A DNA stretch of 64,000 nucleotides from Scytalidium lignicola (lineage: Eukaryota; Ascomycota; Leotiomycetes), in assembly GCA_002812745.2 (NCBI GenBank), contig NCSJ02000044.1:62001-126000 (forward strand). The letters run 5' to 3'. Numbering within the stretch: the first letter of the stretch is position 1; each line of letters starts with the position of its first letter. Shown here one piece after another: positions 23,288 through 34,329 of this stretch. The position numbers and the translations under genes were made by a program. The notes under the pieces are model-generated. The model did not search any database and was not told the origin of the DNA. It worked only from the letters and a program-made list of their open reading frames with translations.

Positions 23288-26200
23288 ACTAGTTTTATAG
23301 TAATTAATATAATTAATTTTATTAAAAGACTTTTATATAAAGTAAAGAATATAATTATAGTAAAAAANTATAATTTTAAGTTAGTTAAATTTCTTAAAGT
23401 TTATTTTTAAATTGTTATAAATAAATAAAGTCTTAAAAGTAAAGTTTAGTTTATCTTCTTCAGAGTTATTTCCTTTATAATTAGCAATGTATTATTTAAA
23501 CTGTTTGTTAAAATGTTATTTAAAATTATAAATGCTAAAGTTAAATTTACTTATATTTTTAACTTTAAAATATACTTTCTTTATATTTTACTTTTCTTAT
23601 AAGTGTTTTTATAATTAATATTCTTCTTTTTTATATATAAAGTATTTTTCCTATGTTTAAAAGTATAAAATAATATACTTAAAGCTTTACAAATTAAATT
23701 GTTAACTTATTTTACAGTTAATATAATAATAACAGTTTATAAAATAAATTTTACTATTGTATTTTTACTTTTTNCTTCTTTTTGTATAATATAATAAATA
23801 AATAAAGTTTGTTAATAAACTATTTTAAATCTTTTAATAAGTTAAAAATAATATATTTGTATATTAAGAATTTTTAACAAGTAATAATTAACTTTTTATA
23901 AAGAATATTAGTTGTTTTATAAGTTAGTTAAAAGTTATATTAAAATTCTTAAAGTTTACTAATAAATAATTATATATTCTCAAACATTATTTTCTTAAAG
24001 TTTTTAACTATAATCAAAGTTAATATTATACTTTCTTATTTAGTATAAATTCAACGATAATATATATGTCTTTTGTAAAAATTGTATAAGTATATACTTC
24101 TTCAAATATACATTTAACAAAATTATTAACAATAAAATAACCTTTTACTAACTTTATTAGTATAATAAAGAATGTTTTTATATAAAACTCTTCTAGTAAT
24201 TTTACTTGTTTATAATAACTTTTAAAGATTATTAACTTATATTTAAAGTTATTAGTTATTCTATTATACTTCTAGTCTTTTATGTATATTTTAATGATAT
24301 TATAATAAGGAAAACCTAATATGTATTAATAAGCGAGATTATAACATAAATATAAATATAATAGCATAGATAAAATAACAAGTTTTTCTTTATCTTCATA
24401 ATAAAAGTATAACTTGTTCTTAAACCAAGTGTTTATAACTTGTACTTATAACTTGTACTTTCTGCTTTACTTCTTACCTCTTGGCTTTGCATTAATACAA
24501 ACATCTATCACTTTCACAATATCAAAGATTTATTTCATATATATAAGTTAAGTTAAAAGTGATAATAATAAGTTAAACTTACAATTAAAGCTATAATTTT
24601 ATTATAACTTGTAAAACTGTTAATAATTATTCTAAGAAGTTATAAAAGCCAGAAAAGTATTAAACTTTCTACTTATATACATTAAATTAAAAACTTTAAA
24701 ACTAGTTTAAGCGTTTGTAGAGTAAATAACTATAAAAAGTGTAATAATTATAAAAGTAATAAGCTTTTTTTNAAAAGTTTTAAAAAGTATATTAAAAATC
24801 TTTTTTGCTTTATAAATATTATTCTTTTTCTTATATAACATTTACAAAAGTTCAAATGATTATAATAGTTTTAATATTATACATTATACATATGTTATTA
24901 TAATAAATGCAATTATATAAACTTTGTATTTTTTTNCTAAGTAATAACTTTAAAAATATTAACTGTAAAGTTCTTAAAATCTTCTTAAAATAAGTTTTAT
25001 AAGTTTGTATTACTAATTCTGTTAAATTAATACTTATAAACTTTAGTAAGTAAATATTTTATATATTATTTATAATAAAATCCTTAAAGTTTATTTTTTA
25101 TTCTCATTTCTTGATTAATGCTATCTAATTTACTTTTATAATACTTTTTATCACTTTTACAGTGATTTTAAACTTGTTTTCTTTTGCATTCTCTGTTATA
25201 TTTCCTGTTTCTACTATATTTCTTGTTATTCTTAAACTGTATATGTATAAATTACTAATACTAGTATAAAATACTTAATTAACTGTAAAACAAAACTAAT
25301 TACATGTGAGTACGAAGAGTATTTACTTATAAGTAATAAATTTTGTAATTTTAAAAGCTTAAACAAAAGTTTTTCAAAAGTATAATAACTTTTTNAATCT
25401 TCTTGAATGTAAAGTTCTATAAGCTTTTAAAATTTTCTTATATATTTGTAAAAGTTTATAATTCTGTAATAAAGTAAAAGTAAGATGAAAGATTATAGTT
25501 TTAATAGTTTAACACATTATTTTTAGTTTATAAAGAGAATAATAAAGAATATAAGTAGTTTTTAAATAGAAATTGATAAAAATAAGTAGTAAAAAATTGG
25601 TTTTTCGAATAAAATTAGTTAATTGGCTAATTATACAACTTTGTAAGTAAACTGCTTAACATTTAACTGAACATGTTATTTTTAACAAAAACAAATTCAA
25701 TAATAACAATTATAAAAGTAAATTACTAAACATTTAACTGATTAAGCTATAAGTTAATAAATAATTGTTTTTCCTTTAACTAAATAGATTTTAACTTTAT
25801 AAGTAAACTGTTAAATGTTTAACTAAACAAAAGTTATAATTTTTTAAGATTTAACTTTAAAAGTAAATTGTTTAATGTTTAACTAATTATATAATAATCT
25901 TCTAATCTATATGTACATAGACTGGCCGATCGGTCCAGACCAGACCAGACCATGGGTTTTGTAAGGACCGTTTTGAGATTGTGGTCTGTATGGTCTGGAC
26001 TGTATAGACCATAGTCTGAAGCCAAAATTTTGAGACTAGACTGTATAGTCTATAGTCTGAAGTTAAAATTTTAAGACCAGACTGTGAGACTATAGTCTGG
26101 TCTGACAACAAATGTAAGGACTGAATATTAGTGTTAGACTGTATAGTCTAGTCTTTATAGTCTGGTCTAGCTAGACTATACAGTTTGATGTTAATATTCT

Positions 26201-26473
26201 TTAATCAAGTAAAGCTTATTTCTAATTTAGGTTATATTATTATTATAGTCTAATGTTATAGTCTTATAGTTTAGACTGTATAATCTATGGTTTAAGATTA
26301 AAATTTTAAGACTAGACTATGAGATTATAGTTTAGTCTAACAACAAAAGTAAGGATTGTTTTATAGTTTAGTCTTAAAACCTTAAGATTAAACTATATAA
26401 CTTATGGTCTTGTCTGGACAAGACTATAGTCTAATGCAATAGTCTAGCCAGTTTATATATACAAACTAATCAA
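23288..26473 (-). mobile_element. 5' half of outer copia element (leader and gag part)
   Basis: Minus-strand sequence collinear with the inner element's leader and gag region: 24000-24300 matches 18080-18310, and 25480-25900 matches 16020-16500, each as reverse complement. It ends at 23288 where the inner element is inserted. It contains several single N positions next to homopolymers and no open frame above 60 codons outside the inserted inverted-repeat element. Confidence 0.75.
25920..26453 (-). mobile_element. GACTGGC inverted-repeat element, copy 3
   Basis: 534 bp, same orientation as copy 2. Ends are GACTGGCC and (reverse complement) AACTGGCT. The flanks tatatgtacata and tatatatacaaa (25908-25919, 26454-26465) match at 10 of 12. 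An empty site exists in the window: the related copia leader at 45980-46010 runs through the same position with a single TATGTACAAA-type sequence, which supports a duplication of about 10-12 bp. Confidence 0.75.
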
Positions 26474-26668
26474 TATTAGTTTATTTGTAATATAAAGTAT
26501 AATATAAAATTATATGTAATATACTTGTTATGTTATTCTATAATTGTTATACAATTAAAAGGTAAAAGAATAAAACTGTAAGAGCTTTACTCGTTTTTAC
26601 TACTTAATCAAGACTAGTTTACAAGAGTACATGAATATTATGTGTATATAACTACTATTCTACTAATA
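26474..26668 (-). repeat. 5' LTR of outer copia element, mutated
   Basis: 195 bp, same length as its partner at 13779-13973 but AT-saturated: almost every C or G that differs has become T or A. ATAAG follows at 26669-26673. Confidence 0.85.
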
Positions 26669-26673
26669 ATAAG

Positions 26674-27670
26674 TTTGTATACATAAAGTATTTAAAGAGA
26701 ATATACTTTACTGATTTTATAAAAAGGTTTTAACATTTTAAATATGTTAATGTATTTACTCTTTTAATCTTGTACAAATATATTCTTAATATAATCTTAC
26801 TTGTATAAGCTTAAATATATATTAAACTTTATAGTTTAATTAACTTATAATGTAATATGAAAATCTTCTTATATAATTTAAGTTATAATTTGTAAATGTT
26901 TCTTTATATTTTGTATACTCTTATTTGTTCTTTTATTAGCATTTTATTATTTTTTNCAATTTGAATATATATTATTAATTATAAAATTAACTTATAAAGT
27001 TTAAATTTAAACTTTTTTATTTTCTTAACTACTTTGTTTACTAATTTATTCTTTAATACTCTTATGTATACTAGTATTTAATGAAATTATATTATTATAC
27101 TTTTTTCTTTTAATTTATTGTATTTTATGATAATATTGTATAAGTATATTTATTTAAAGTATTTAATAAGTTTTTAGATTCTTCTTAGTATAACTTAATT
27201 ATTCTCTAATGATTTAAAGTTATTTTTAACATGAAGTTTAAACTTAGTTTTACTTTTTTTNAACTTTCTTATAAAGATTATAATATTCTTTAATATACTT
27301 GAAAAAGCTTTTTTAAATTTGTAAAAGTAATGAATTTTATAATATAATTAAAAAGCTTATTTTAACTTATATTATATTACTCTTATTTTAACTCTTCTTT
27401 TAAAATTACTTTTATTTATATATATAATTATAATATAAGCTATGTAATTATACAAAAGTTGTAAACTTTCTTACTTTTAACAAAAAAGCATTATTCTTAT
27501 ATAATAAGTTAAACAAAGTAATTAACTTGTTAATTATACAAATTTATACTAGTAAAATTAGACTATAAGTATATTTGTTTAAACATTATATACTTGATAT
27601 AAATATATTACTATACAATTATAAACTTATAAAAGAAACAACTTATTATCTAATTATTAACTGTTTAAAC
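26674..27670. other. AT-saturated DNA, origin unclear
   Basis: No open frame and no match to the copia or gypsy families in this window that I can defend. It is the original right flank of the outer copia insertion. Single N positions sit beside T-runs at 26956 and 27251. Confidence 0.45.
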
Positions 27671-27674
27671 CTAA

Positions 27675-28092
27675 AATGAATAAGAAAAAAGCCTTAAAAC
27701 AAGGGCTTATATAACAAGAGACTTAAGAGAGATATTAAGAAGTTATTAAGGATATAAACAAATTATTAGTTAAGTATTAATTATAAGAAGGTTATAAGAG
27801 TATAAATTAGCAGTATAACTAAGGATCCAAGAGTAGAATAAGATAATAGCAAAGTAATAATATCTTAGAGAACTGAGTTATTAACTACTAACTTAATAGT
27901 ATAGTAAAACTCTTTTTAACCAAGCTAGTAAGCTGAATACCAGACAAGAGAATAGTAGAGATAAAGCAAGGCAACTACATTCAAGCAAATAAAGAGTAAT
28001 ATAGAGGTTTTCACTTAACTAAAGAGTTAACATAGTTTCCTGTATAACAGTGTAATTATCCTGCATACCTTTAAAGTAGCTTTATAACTTAC
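27675..28092 (+). pseudogene. Stop-ridden coding relic upstream of the helicase
   Basis: Read through stops from about 27675, the plus strand gives a protein-like stretch with blocks such as IPDKRIVEIKQGNYIQANKE and FHLTKELT. More than a dozen TAA/TAG/TGA codons interrupt it. It may be the N-terminal part of the helicase gene that follows or a separate dead gene. I do not recognise the family. Confidence 0.35.
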
Positions 28093-28097
28093 AGTAT

Positions 28098-28176
28098 AAG
28101 AATAAGAATAAGAATAAGAATAAGAATAAGAATAAGAATAAGAATAAGAATAAGAATAAGAATAAGAATAAGAATA
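28098..28176 (+). repeat. AAGAAT hexanucleotide microsatellite, about 13 units
   Basis: A perfect tandem array of a 6-bp unit. In the helicase frame it would encode alternating Lys and Asn, so it may be an expanded low-complexity linker within that coding sequence rather than a separate locus. Confidence 0.9.
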
Positions 28177-28400
28177 ATACTAAATCAAGTATTAAAAAGC
28201 ATAAAAGACAAACCTCAAGCTTAGATATAAGTTATAAAAAGTCTAAATCTAAAGCTTGATCTAATTCTACTTCAAGTTCAGTTATAAGCTCTAAATTAAA
28301 TATTCTTTTATTAACTAATTCAGTAATATTACCTGAAAGAATAATAAATCGACGTTTATTAGAACCTTCAAGCTTAATAAGCTCAAATATTGTTGATTTA

Positions 28401-30590
28401 ACTTAAGATAATACACAAAATACGTAAAATACTTTAAATTACAAGTATAATAATAATAAATCCTTGTTAGCTTATTTACAAGATTTTTTTCAAGATTCTA
28501 CAGCTTAGTTTAAGTCTGTAGAACAAGAATTAGCCTTAGAAGCTATTATTATTAATAAATACTCATTTATTACTTATATTAATAGTACTAGTAGTGGAAA
28601 ATCCTTATTATTCTTACTACCAAGTTTTATAAATCAAAATAATCATATTTATTTTGTTTGTAGTCTACGAGTAAGCTTAAAAGAGGATTTATTACGTAGA
28701 TCTCTTGAATTAGGCTTAAAATCAACCATTTATAATTCTGAAAATATAGAATCTGATTTTATTCAAAATTTAGTATTTCTCAGTTATAAGGATTTGTTAA
28801 ATATCAAATTTACTACATATTTAACAAATTTACAAGCTAGTAATAAAGCTTATACTATATATTTAGATGAAGTTCACTTATTACTACTTGAAAAGGAATT
28901 CAGGCCTATGTTCAAGTATATTAATACAATTGTTAAGTATATAACACAGATTGTATTTTTAAGTACTACTTTACCTAATTCTTTATTAGAATTATTAGAG
29001 AAGTACTTTAAAATATCTTATAATCAAGTAATTCAAGGTTCTACTACACAAAATAATATTTCTTATAATATTATTGATAAATCTACTTACAATAATAAAT
29101 CTGAAATTGATATTATCACAGATTTATTAAATACAAAGATTTATCCTAACTTAAAATCAGGAGAGAAGGTAATTATATTCACTTCTACATATAACAGTGT
29201 AGATTATTTAAGTAAATACTTAAAAATCCCTAGTTATTACAGTATTAAAGATAAAGATGATAAATCTGATATTTTAAAAGATTTTACAGAGAATCTAAAT
29301 ACTAGAGCTTTAATTAGCACTTCAGCCTTAGAAGTAGGCTTAGATATATCTCATATTCGATTTTCAATTCACTTATACAAGATTAAAAGCTTAATAAGCT
29401 TAGATCAAGGAATTGGTCGAATTAGAAGAGATGGTAAACCAAGTATTAGTTATATTATTACTAATTCTATAGTTAATAATAAAGCTTTTAAGCCAGAATT
29501 ATTAAATTTACCTGTAAATACTATCGAAGATTTTCAGAAATTCGATTACAACAAGTTATTAGAGTTTTTAACTACTAAATCTTGTTACAGAACTATTTTA
29601 GAAAATTATTTTAATAATAAGACCTTGAATAATTGTACAGAACCATTAATTATATGTAGTTATTGTCAAAATAATCATTTAATTCTGAAATTAAGCCAAG
29701 GTCTTAATTTACAAGAAGAAATTCGAGTTAGCCAGAATTTTCAGGTTATAATTGATAAATTGGAAATCTTCTGTAATTTATGCTTATTTTGCTTATTTAC
29801 CAGAGATCTGGATTCTAGTATTAGTCATAATTTGTATAATTGTCCAGATAAATCAGATTTTTCGGATTTATATGCTTATTTTAAGAAGAATAAGGAATAT
29901 ATTCGTAAAAACCAGCTTTTTCAAGAAGGAAGCTGTTGTTTTCAGTGTTATTTACCTTCTAAGATCTGTAATAATCGAGATATTCACTTAATTCCATGTA
30001 AATATCAGGATTTATTACTTGAATCTTGTTTGTTAACTCGAGTTTTAGTTATAATGTTACGAGACTTCCTACGGCACGGTCACGTGGGATAGGTCTGGTC
30101 ACTCTCGCTGGGTTTATGTGGAAGTAAGCTGTCTGTGGTTATGCTAAACAAGTATATATAGTAGAGTTGTAACTTAGGTTGAACACGAGGTTCCTAACTA
30201 AAGCTTAGGGAGCGTGTTCTTATATAGACAATCATCGTTAATCAATATGCAGGCGCTCTACCCGGTCTAACGGGTCTAACACTTAGACCTGTAGACCTTG
30301 TAGACCTGCGTTAGTCACGTGACCCAACCCCCTGTTTGGTCACCGACTCTCTATAGGCTGCCATTCCAGCACCTATCAGGCTGTGACGGTAAGAGCCGTA
30401 ACATATAAACGATAAATTAAGCTTAAAATGCTTACAAAAGGTTAATATACAAATATTAAAAGATGAAAAAACTTTCTGTCAGTTTATAAGTACAAAAATT
30501 ACTTATAATAATACAGATAGTATTAAAGCTTTAGAAATATTCATGGAGATTGATTTACATATCTTAGATAAATTAAATTTGAATACTTAA
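28401..30590 (+). pseudogene. RecQ-like (telomere-linked-type) helicase gene, disrupted by a solo LTR
   Basis: The frame is open from 28509 to the LTR at 30055 and, once the LTR and one TSD copy are skipped, again from 30409 to TAA at 30588-30590. Superfamily-2 motifs appear in order: STSSGKS (Walker A, from about 28582), DEVH (Walker B), FLSTTLP (motif III), STSALEVGLDISHIRFSIH (motif V) and QGIGRIRRDG (motif VI). After the helicase core come Cys pairs (CSYC, CNLC, CCFQC) that may bind zinc. This arrangement recalls fungal subtelomeric RecQ-type helicases; the assignment is by motif order and memory. Three in-frame stops lie upstream (28404, 28425, 28506), each at a place where CAA or CAG would make sense; no ATG lies between 28506 and Walker A. 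About 18 Gln codons survive before the LTR and there is no Trp. Either the 5' part is decaying or upstream exons exist that I cannot define. Confidence 0.75.
30055..30403. mobile_element. Solo LTR of a gypsy-type element, little mutated, inside the helicase gene
   Basis: 349 bp, TGTTACGAGAC...GCCGTAACA, flanked by TATAA on both sides (30050-30054, 30404-30408). It is related to the LTRs at 38483-38815 and 44821-45152, which carry many C-to-T/G-to-A changes relative to it. A TATA-like stretch (gtatatatagtag) lies near 30150. The sequence is far GC-richer than the helicase gene around it, so it arrived recently. LTR plus one TSD is 354 bp, a multiple of three, but a stop 12 codons into the LTR (30090-30092) ends translation. 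Confidence 0.9.
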
Positions 30591-30619
30591 TATATTTAAA
30601 TAGAATATTTTTACGAATA

Positions 30620-33070
30620 TGTAATATTATATAATAATAAATATATTAGCAAAATTCGAAAATTTTACTTTATTAGTTTTATCTTTTTCCTTTTCTTAGT
30701 TCTCAGTCTTAATAGTTGTAATCTAATATAAAGAATATTTTTTTTATTAGATTTTACTTANTAGTTTATCAAGGGTTATTTAAAGGTTATTATACTATTA
30801 ATAAATATGCTGAAGAAGGGATATCCTTTAACCTTCTAATTAACTTTCTTATAACAAAGAAGTATTTATAAAGATGTATATCTTGTTTATAATTACTTTA
30901 CTATTATATTATTATAATCTGAAGTTACTTATTAAGTTAAAGACAAATGCTTTGAATTTTGTGGTTAACATGATTATAACCTAATTATAAGAAGAGTATT
31001 AGTATCTTGTTATATATATATTAAAGAAGTTAAAAGAGGCTAAGTTATATTATAATATTCTAAATACTAAGTTATTAACTATTATAAAGGCTTTTAAAAC
31101 ATAAAGATATTACTTATTGTATATATAATACTTTATAAAAGTTTTAACTAACTACTTGAATTATTATTACCTTACTTCTAAGTTATAATTGAATAACAAG
31201 TAAACTCATTAGTTGTAAGAATTATTTAAATATAATTTTAAGATTAAGAATAGACTAAGCTCTTAAAACCTTGTTGATAAGTTGTTAAGAAGACTTGATC
31301 TACAAGATATAATTAGCATTATAGTAGTATGTTAAGAGTTGTTGTTGAGTTTTCTTAGTAGATTCTTATAAACGTTGAATATAAGCAATAAAGAACTTAT
31401 AAGCTTATTAAGTCAAGGTCTTGTTGACTAGTCAGAAGAAGTAGATTCCTTGACAATTGAACTTGTTTTACTAGATAGTCAAGACTTTACTAGTTAGTCA
31501 CAAGAGCTTAACAACTTTATAACAACTAAACTTAAAAGTGTTCAGAGTATTATGTTTTTCTAGGATAATGTTATTATTAAAGTTATAAGTTGTGAATTGT
31601 ATATTCTTTTAGTGTAAGCTAGAAAGGTTAAAGCTATAATAACATTAAAGGACTTATTACTTAGCTTTGTAAATATTATTTATAAGGTATAACAGAAGAA
31701 TGCTTTTGTTGTTAATAAAGAATAGAAGTAGTAATATAATAAGTAATCCATTATTAAAGTCTTAAGGTATAACCTTTAAACATTAAGAGATAATAAGCTT
31801 CTAAGGTATTAAGAATATGTTTACATCCTTAATAACTACTTATTAAAGATTGAATTGCTAAATGCTTTTTATAATACTCTTATTAGTAAACATTTAAGTA
31901 TTATTAAAGTTTTAAAATGGTTAACTAATTATTATCATTAAAATAGTTTGTAAAAAGATATTAAGAAGTACATTTCTACTTATATTATTTACCAAAGAAC
32001 CAAGTTAAGACATTATCTACCTTATGATAAGCTAGTACTTTTGTTGATACTAACTAAACCTTTTAAAGAAATCTTAATGGATTTCATTATTAAATTATTA
32101 TCTTCTACTTTCTTTAAGAGTAAAGAATATAATATTATTTTAATAATAGTTTATAAGTTTACCAAGTACTTAATTTATATTCTCATTATTAAGTATATTA
32201 ATGCTGATAAAGTTGTTAAGTTGTTATTACATTATATTATCTAACCATTTAGTTTATTTAAGGATGTAGTATTTGATTGAGATACTTGATTCAAGAGCAA
32301 GTTCTAAATGTCCTTTTGTTATTACTTAGCAGTAAAAAAGCAGATAAGTATTATATAATATCCTTAGATTAACAACTAAACTAAACATTAAAACTAAAAC
32401 TTAGAACATTACTTATAAGTTTACTACTCTTTCACTTAAGACAATTAAGCAATTAAACTATACTTAGCAGAGTATGTTTACAACACCTCATAGCATTCTA
32501 CTATACAGACGTCCTCTACAAAAGCCTTTATAGAATATAAACTATAAAGACTAACAAAGTTAAGACTAGTTAGCAGAAAGCTTTCTTTTAAGGTATTAAT
32601 AATAATTAAGAGAGTTAAAAAGTTATAAGAAAGTTATAACAAGATTATAAGTTTACTTTAACATACTTGGAAATTTTATAAGAAATAATATAACTAATAT
32701 CAAGTACTAAAGTCTTTTAACCTTAAAGACTAGATATTAGTCTTTATTACTTATATTAAGCAATAATAACTTTATTACAAGTTTACTAACAAATACTTAA
32801 GGCCTTAGAAAATAACAAAGGTAATAAAAGACTATAGCCTTGCTTATAAGTTAAATATTCTAAAGCAAATTCATATTTATCTTATTTTCCTTATCTTTGC
32901 CCTTAAGTTGTATAAGAAGTAAGAGAGTAATAACTTAGAATTGAAAAAGATAAATGTTATCAACTTAGATAATGAATATAAAATAAAAAGTGATCTTAGA
33001 CTATAGATAACAAAGAAGAATTTTCAAATACTTTATTAATTAAAAGGGATATACTAGTAAAGAAGATTCT
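30620..33070 (+). mobile_element. Ty3/gypsy fragment: RNase H to integrase, RIP-degraded
   Basis: Read through stops, the plus strand shows an RNase H-like part followed by an integrase. The block TKPFKEILMDFIIKLLSSTF (inside the open piece 32041-32244) and the next residues, NIILIIVYKFTKYLIYILI, are the gypsy integrase region around the first catalytic Asp. Further on come FSLFKDVVFD and KAFIEYKL. Many stops stand at Gln positions. The reverse transcriptase is missing or unrecognisable and no LTR could be assigned. Confidence 0.7.
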
Positions 33071-34329
33071 TAAGAGTTATAAGAAAATATTAATAATAGT
33101 NAAAATGTTAAAAGAGTATAATAAGAAATATAACTTAGATTTAAGCAACTTTAAAGTTAAGAAACAGTAAAAAAAGACTTAAAAGGCTAACAGTTATCTT
33201 ATAATAAGGGTAATTAATATACTTTAAGTAATTTTTCACAAAGTACAGTATAGAATATAATTATAAGNAAAAGAAATACTATAAGATAATAACTTAAATT
33301 CATTTAAAATACACTTAGTTAAGAACTTAACATTAACTTAACATTAATTAAGTAAGAGATAAGTAAGAACAAAGTAAAAGACTAACTTTAACTTTGTAAA
33401 ACAAGTAAAGAGAAAAACTAGACGTTTAAGCTTTAACTTTATAAGAGGTAAGCAAGAGAAAAGCAAGAGTTATATCTTATTATTATTATTATTATCTCTA
33501 TTATTATCTTCATTATTAAAAAGCTTTTTTTACTTTAGGATATTATTCTTTAGTTAACATTTACCTAATAATAACTATATAAGTAACTTATTATTCTATT
33601 ATAATTTGTATAAAGACTTTCTACTTATTTAAAAAGACTTATTATATCCTTAAACATCTTCTTTAATAAATAACTTAATAACTTTAATATTAAGATACTT
33701 CTTTCTTTTTACTTAGTTAACTTTTCTTACTTAAGTTCTTAAAGACATGAGGAAAGTATACTTTTAAAGTTCTTAATGAATTAAAAGCTTTTCAAAATGA
33801 TTACTTGTACTACTTTAACATTATCCTAATATTAAGTTAACAAGAGTTTAATACTAATAATAATCATTACATTAAAACTTATGTTAAGAATGTTATTATA
33901 CACAATAATAACAGTATAAAATACTTTGCTTTATATCTTTAACAAACTAGTTAACTAGTAAAAGGTTAACAAGTAATTGACTATTAATTTATAAGAGTAA
34001 ACAAAAAAGGAAGCATATACTTACCAGAAGACAAGCTTTATTATTCTACTTATAATATAAACATTTTGAAGATTAGCTTACAAAGTATTAATTAAGTAAT
34101 TGTATAATAATAACAAAGTAATTACATAATAATAATTATAACTTATTAATATTATCTGCACATTATTATAAAATACTAACTTTTTACNTANACAAGTTAT
34201 AAAGTAACTTAAACTTAGTATAAAANGTCAAAAACAACAATTACTTAATATTGTTAACAAATAATACTAAAGTTTAAAAGTATATTAATATTCAAACTTA
34301 AGAATTAGATATAAGAATTAATAAGGAAT
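33071..34329. other. AT-saturated DNA between two gypsy fragments
   Basis: No open frame and no motif. It probably holds the tail of the element on the left and the start of the one on the right, but I could not find either LTR. Single N positions occur beside homopolymers. Confidence 0.4.

Larger units (their letters stand above)
13779..26668 (-). mobile_element. Ty1/copia retrotransposon, minus strand, split by a nested copia
   Basis: Both LTRs are 195 bp: 13779-13973 (3' LTR) and 26474-26668 (5' LTR). Both are flanked by ATAAG (13774-13778 and 26669-26673). Reading right to left, the element runs from the 5' LTR through leader and gag-like sequence (26460 to 23288), is interrupted by the plus-strand element 15858-23287, and resumes at 15857 with gag/integrase sequence down to 14340. 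Homology across the gap was checked against the inner element (its 19563-19730 continues on both sides). The reverse-transcriptase section is absent at the left end. Two later insertions sit inside it: an inverted-repeat element at 25920-26453 and a 112-bp solo LTR at 14858-14969. Coding parts are full of stops where Gln codons stood, as expected from RIP, except 13779 to about 14440. Confidence 0.88.

Noticed and set aside
28098..28176. Regular repeats as a CRISPR-like array
   Set aside because: A pure 6-bp tandem microsatellite without spacers, in a eukaryotic genome.
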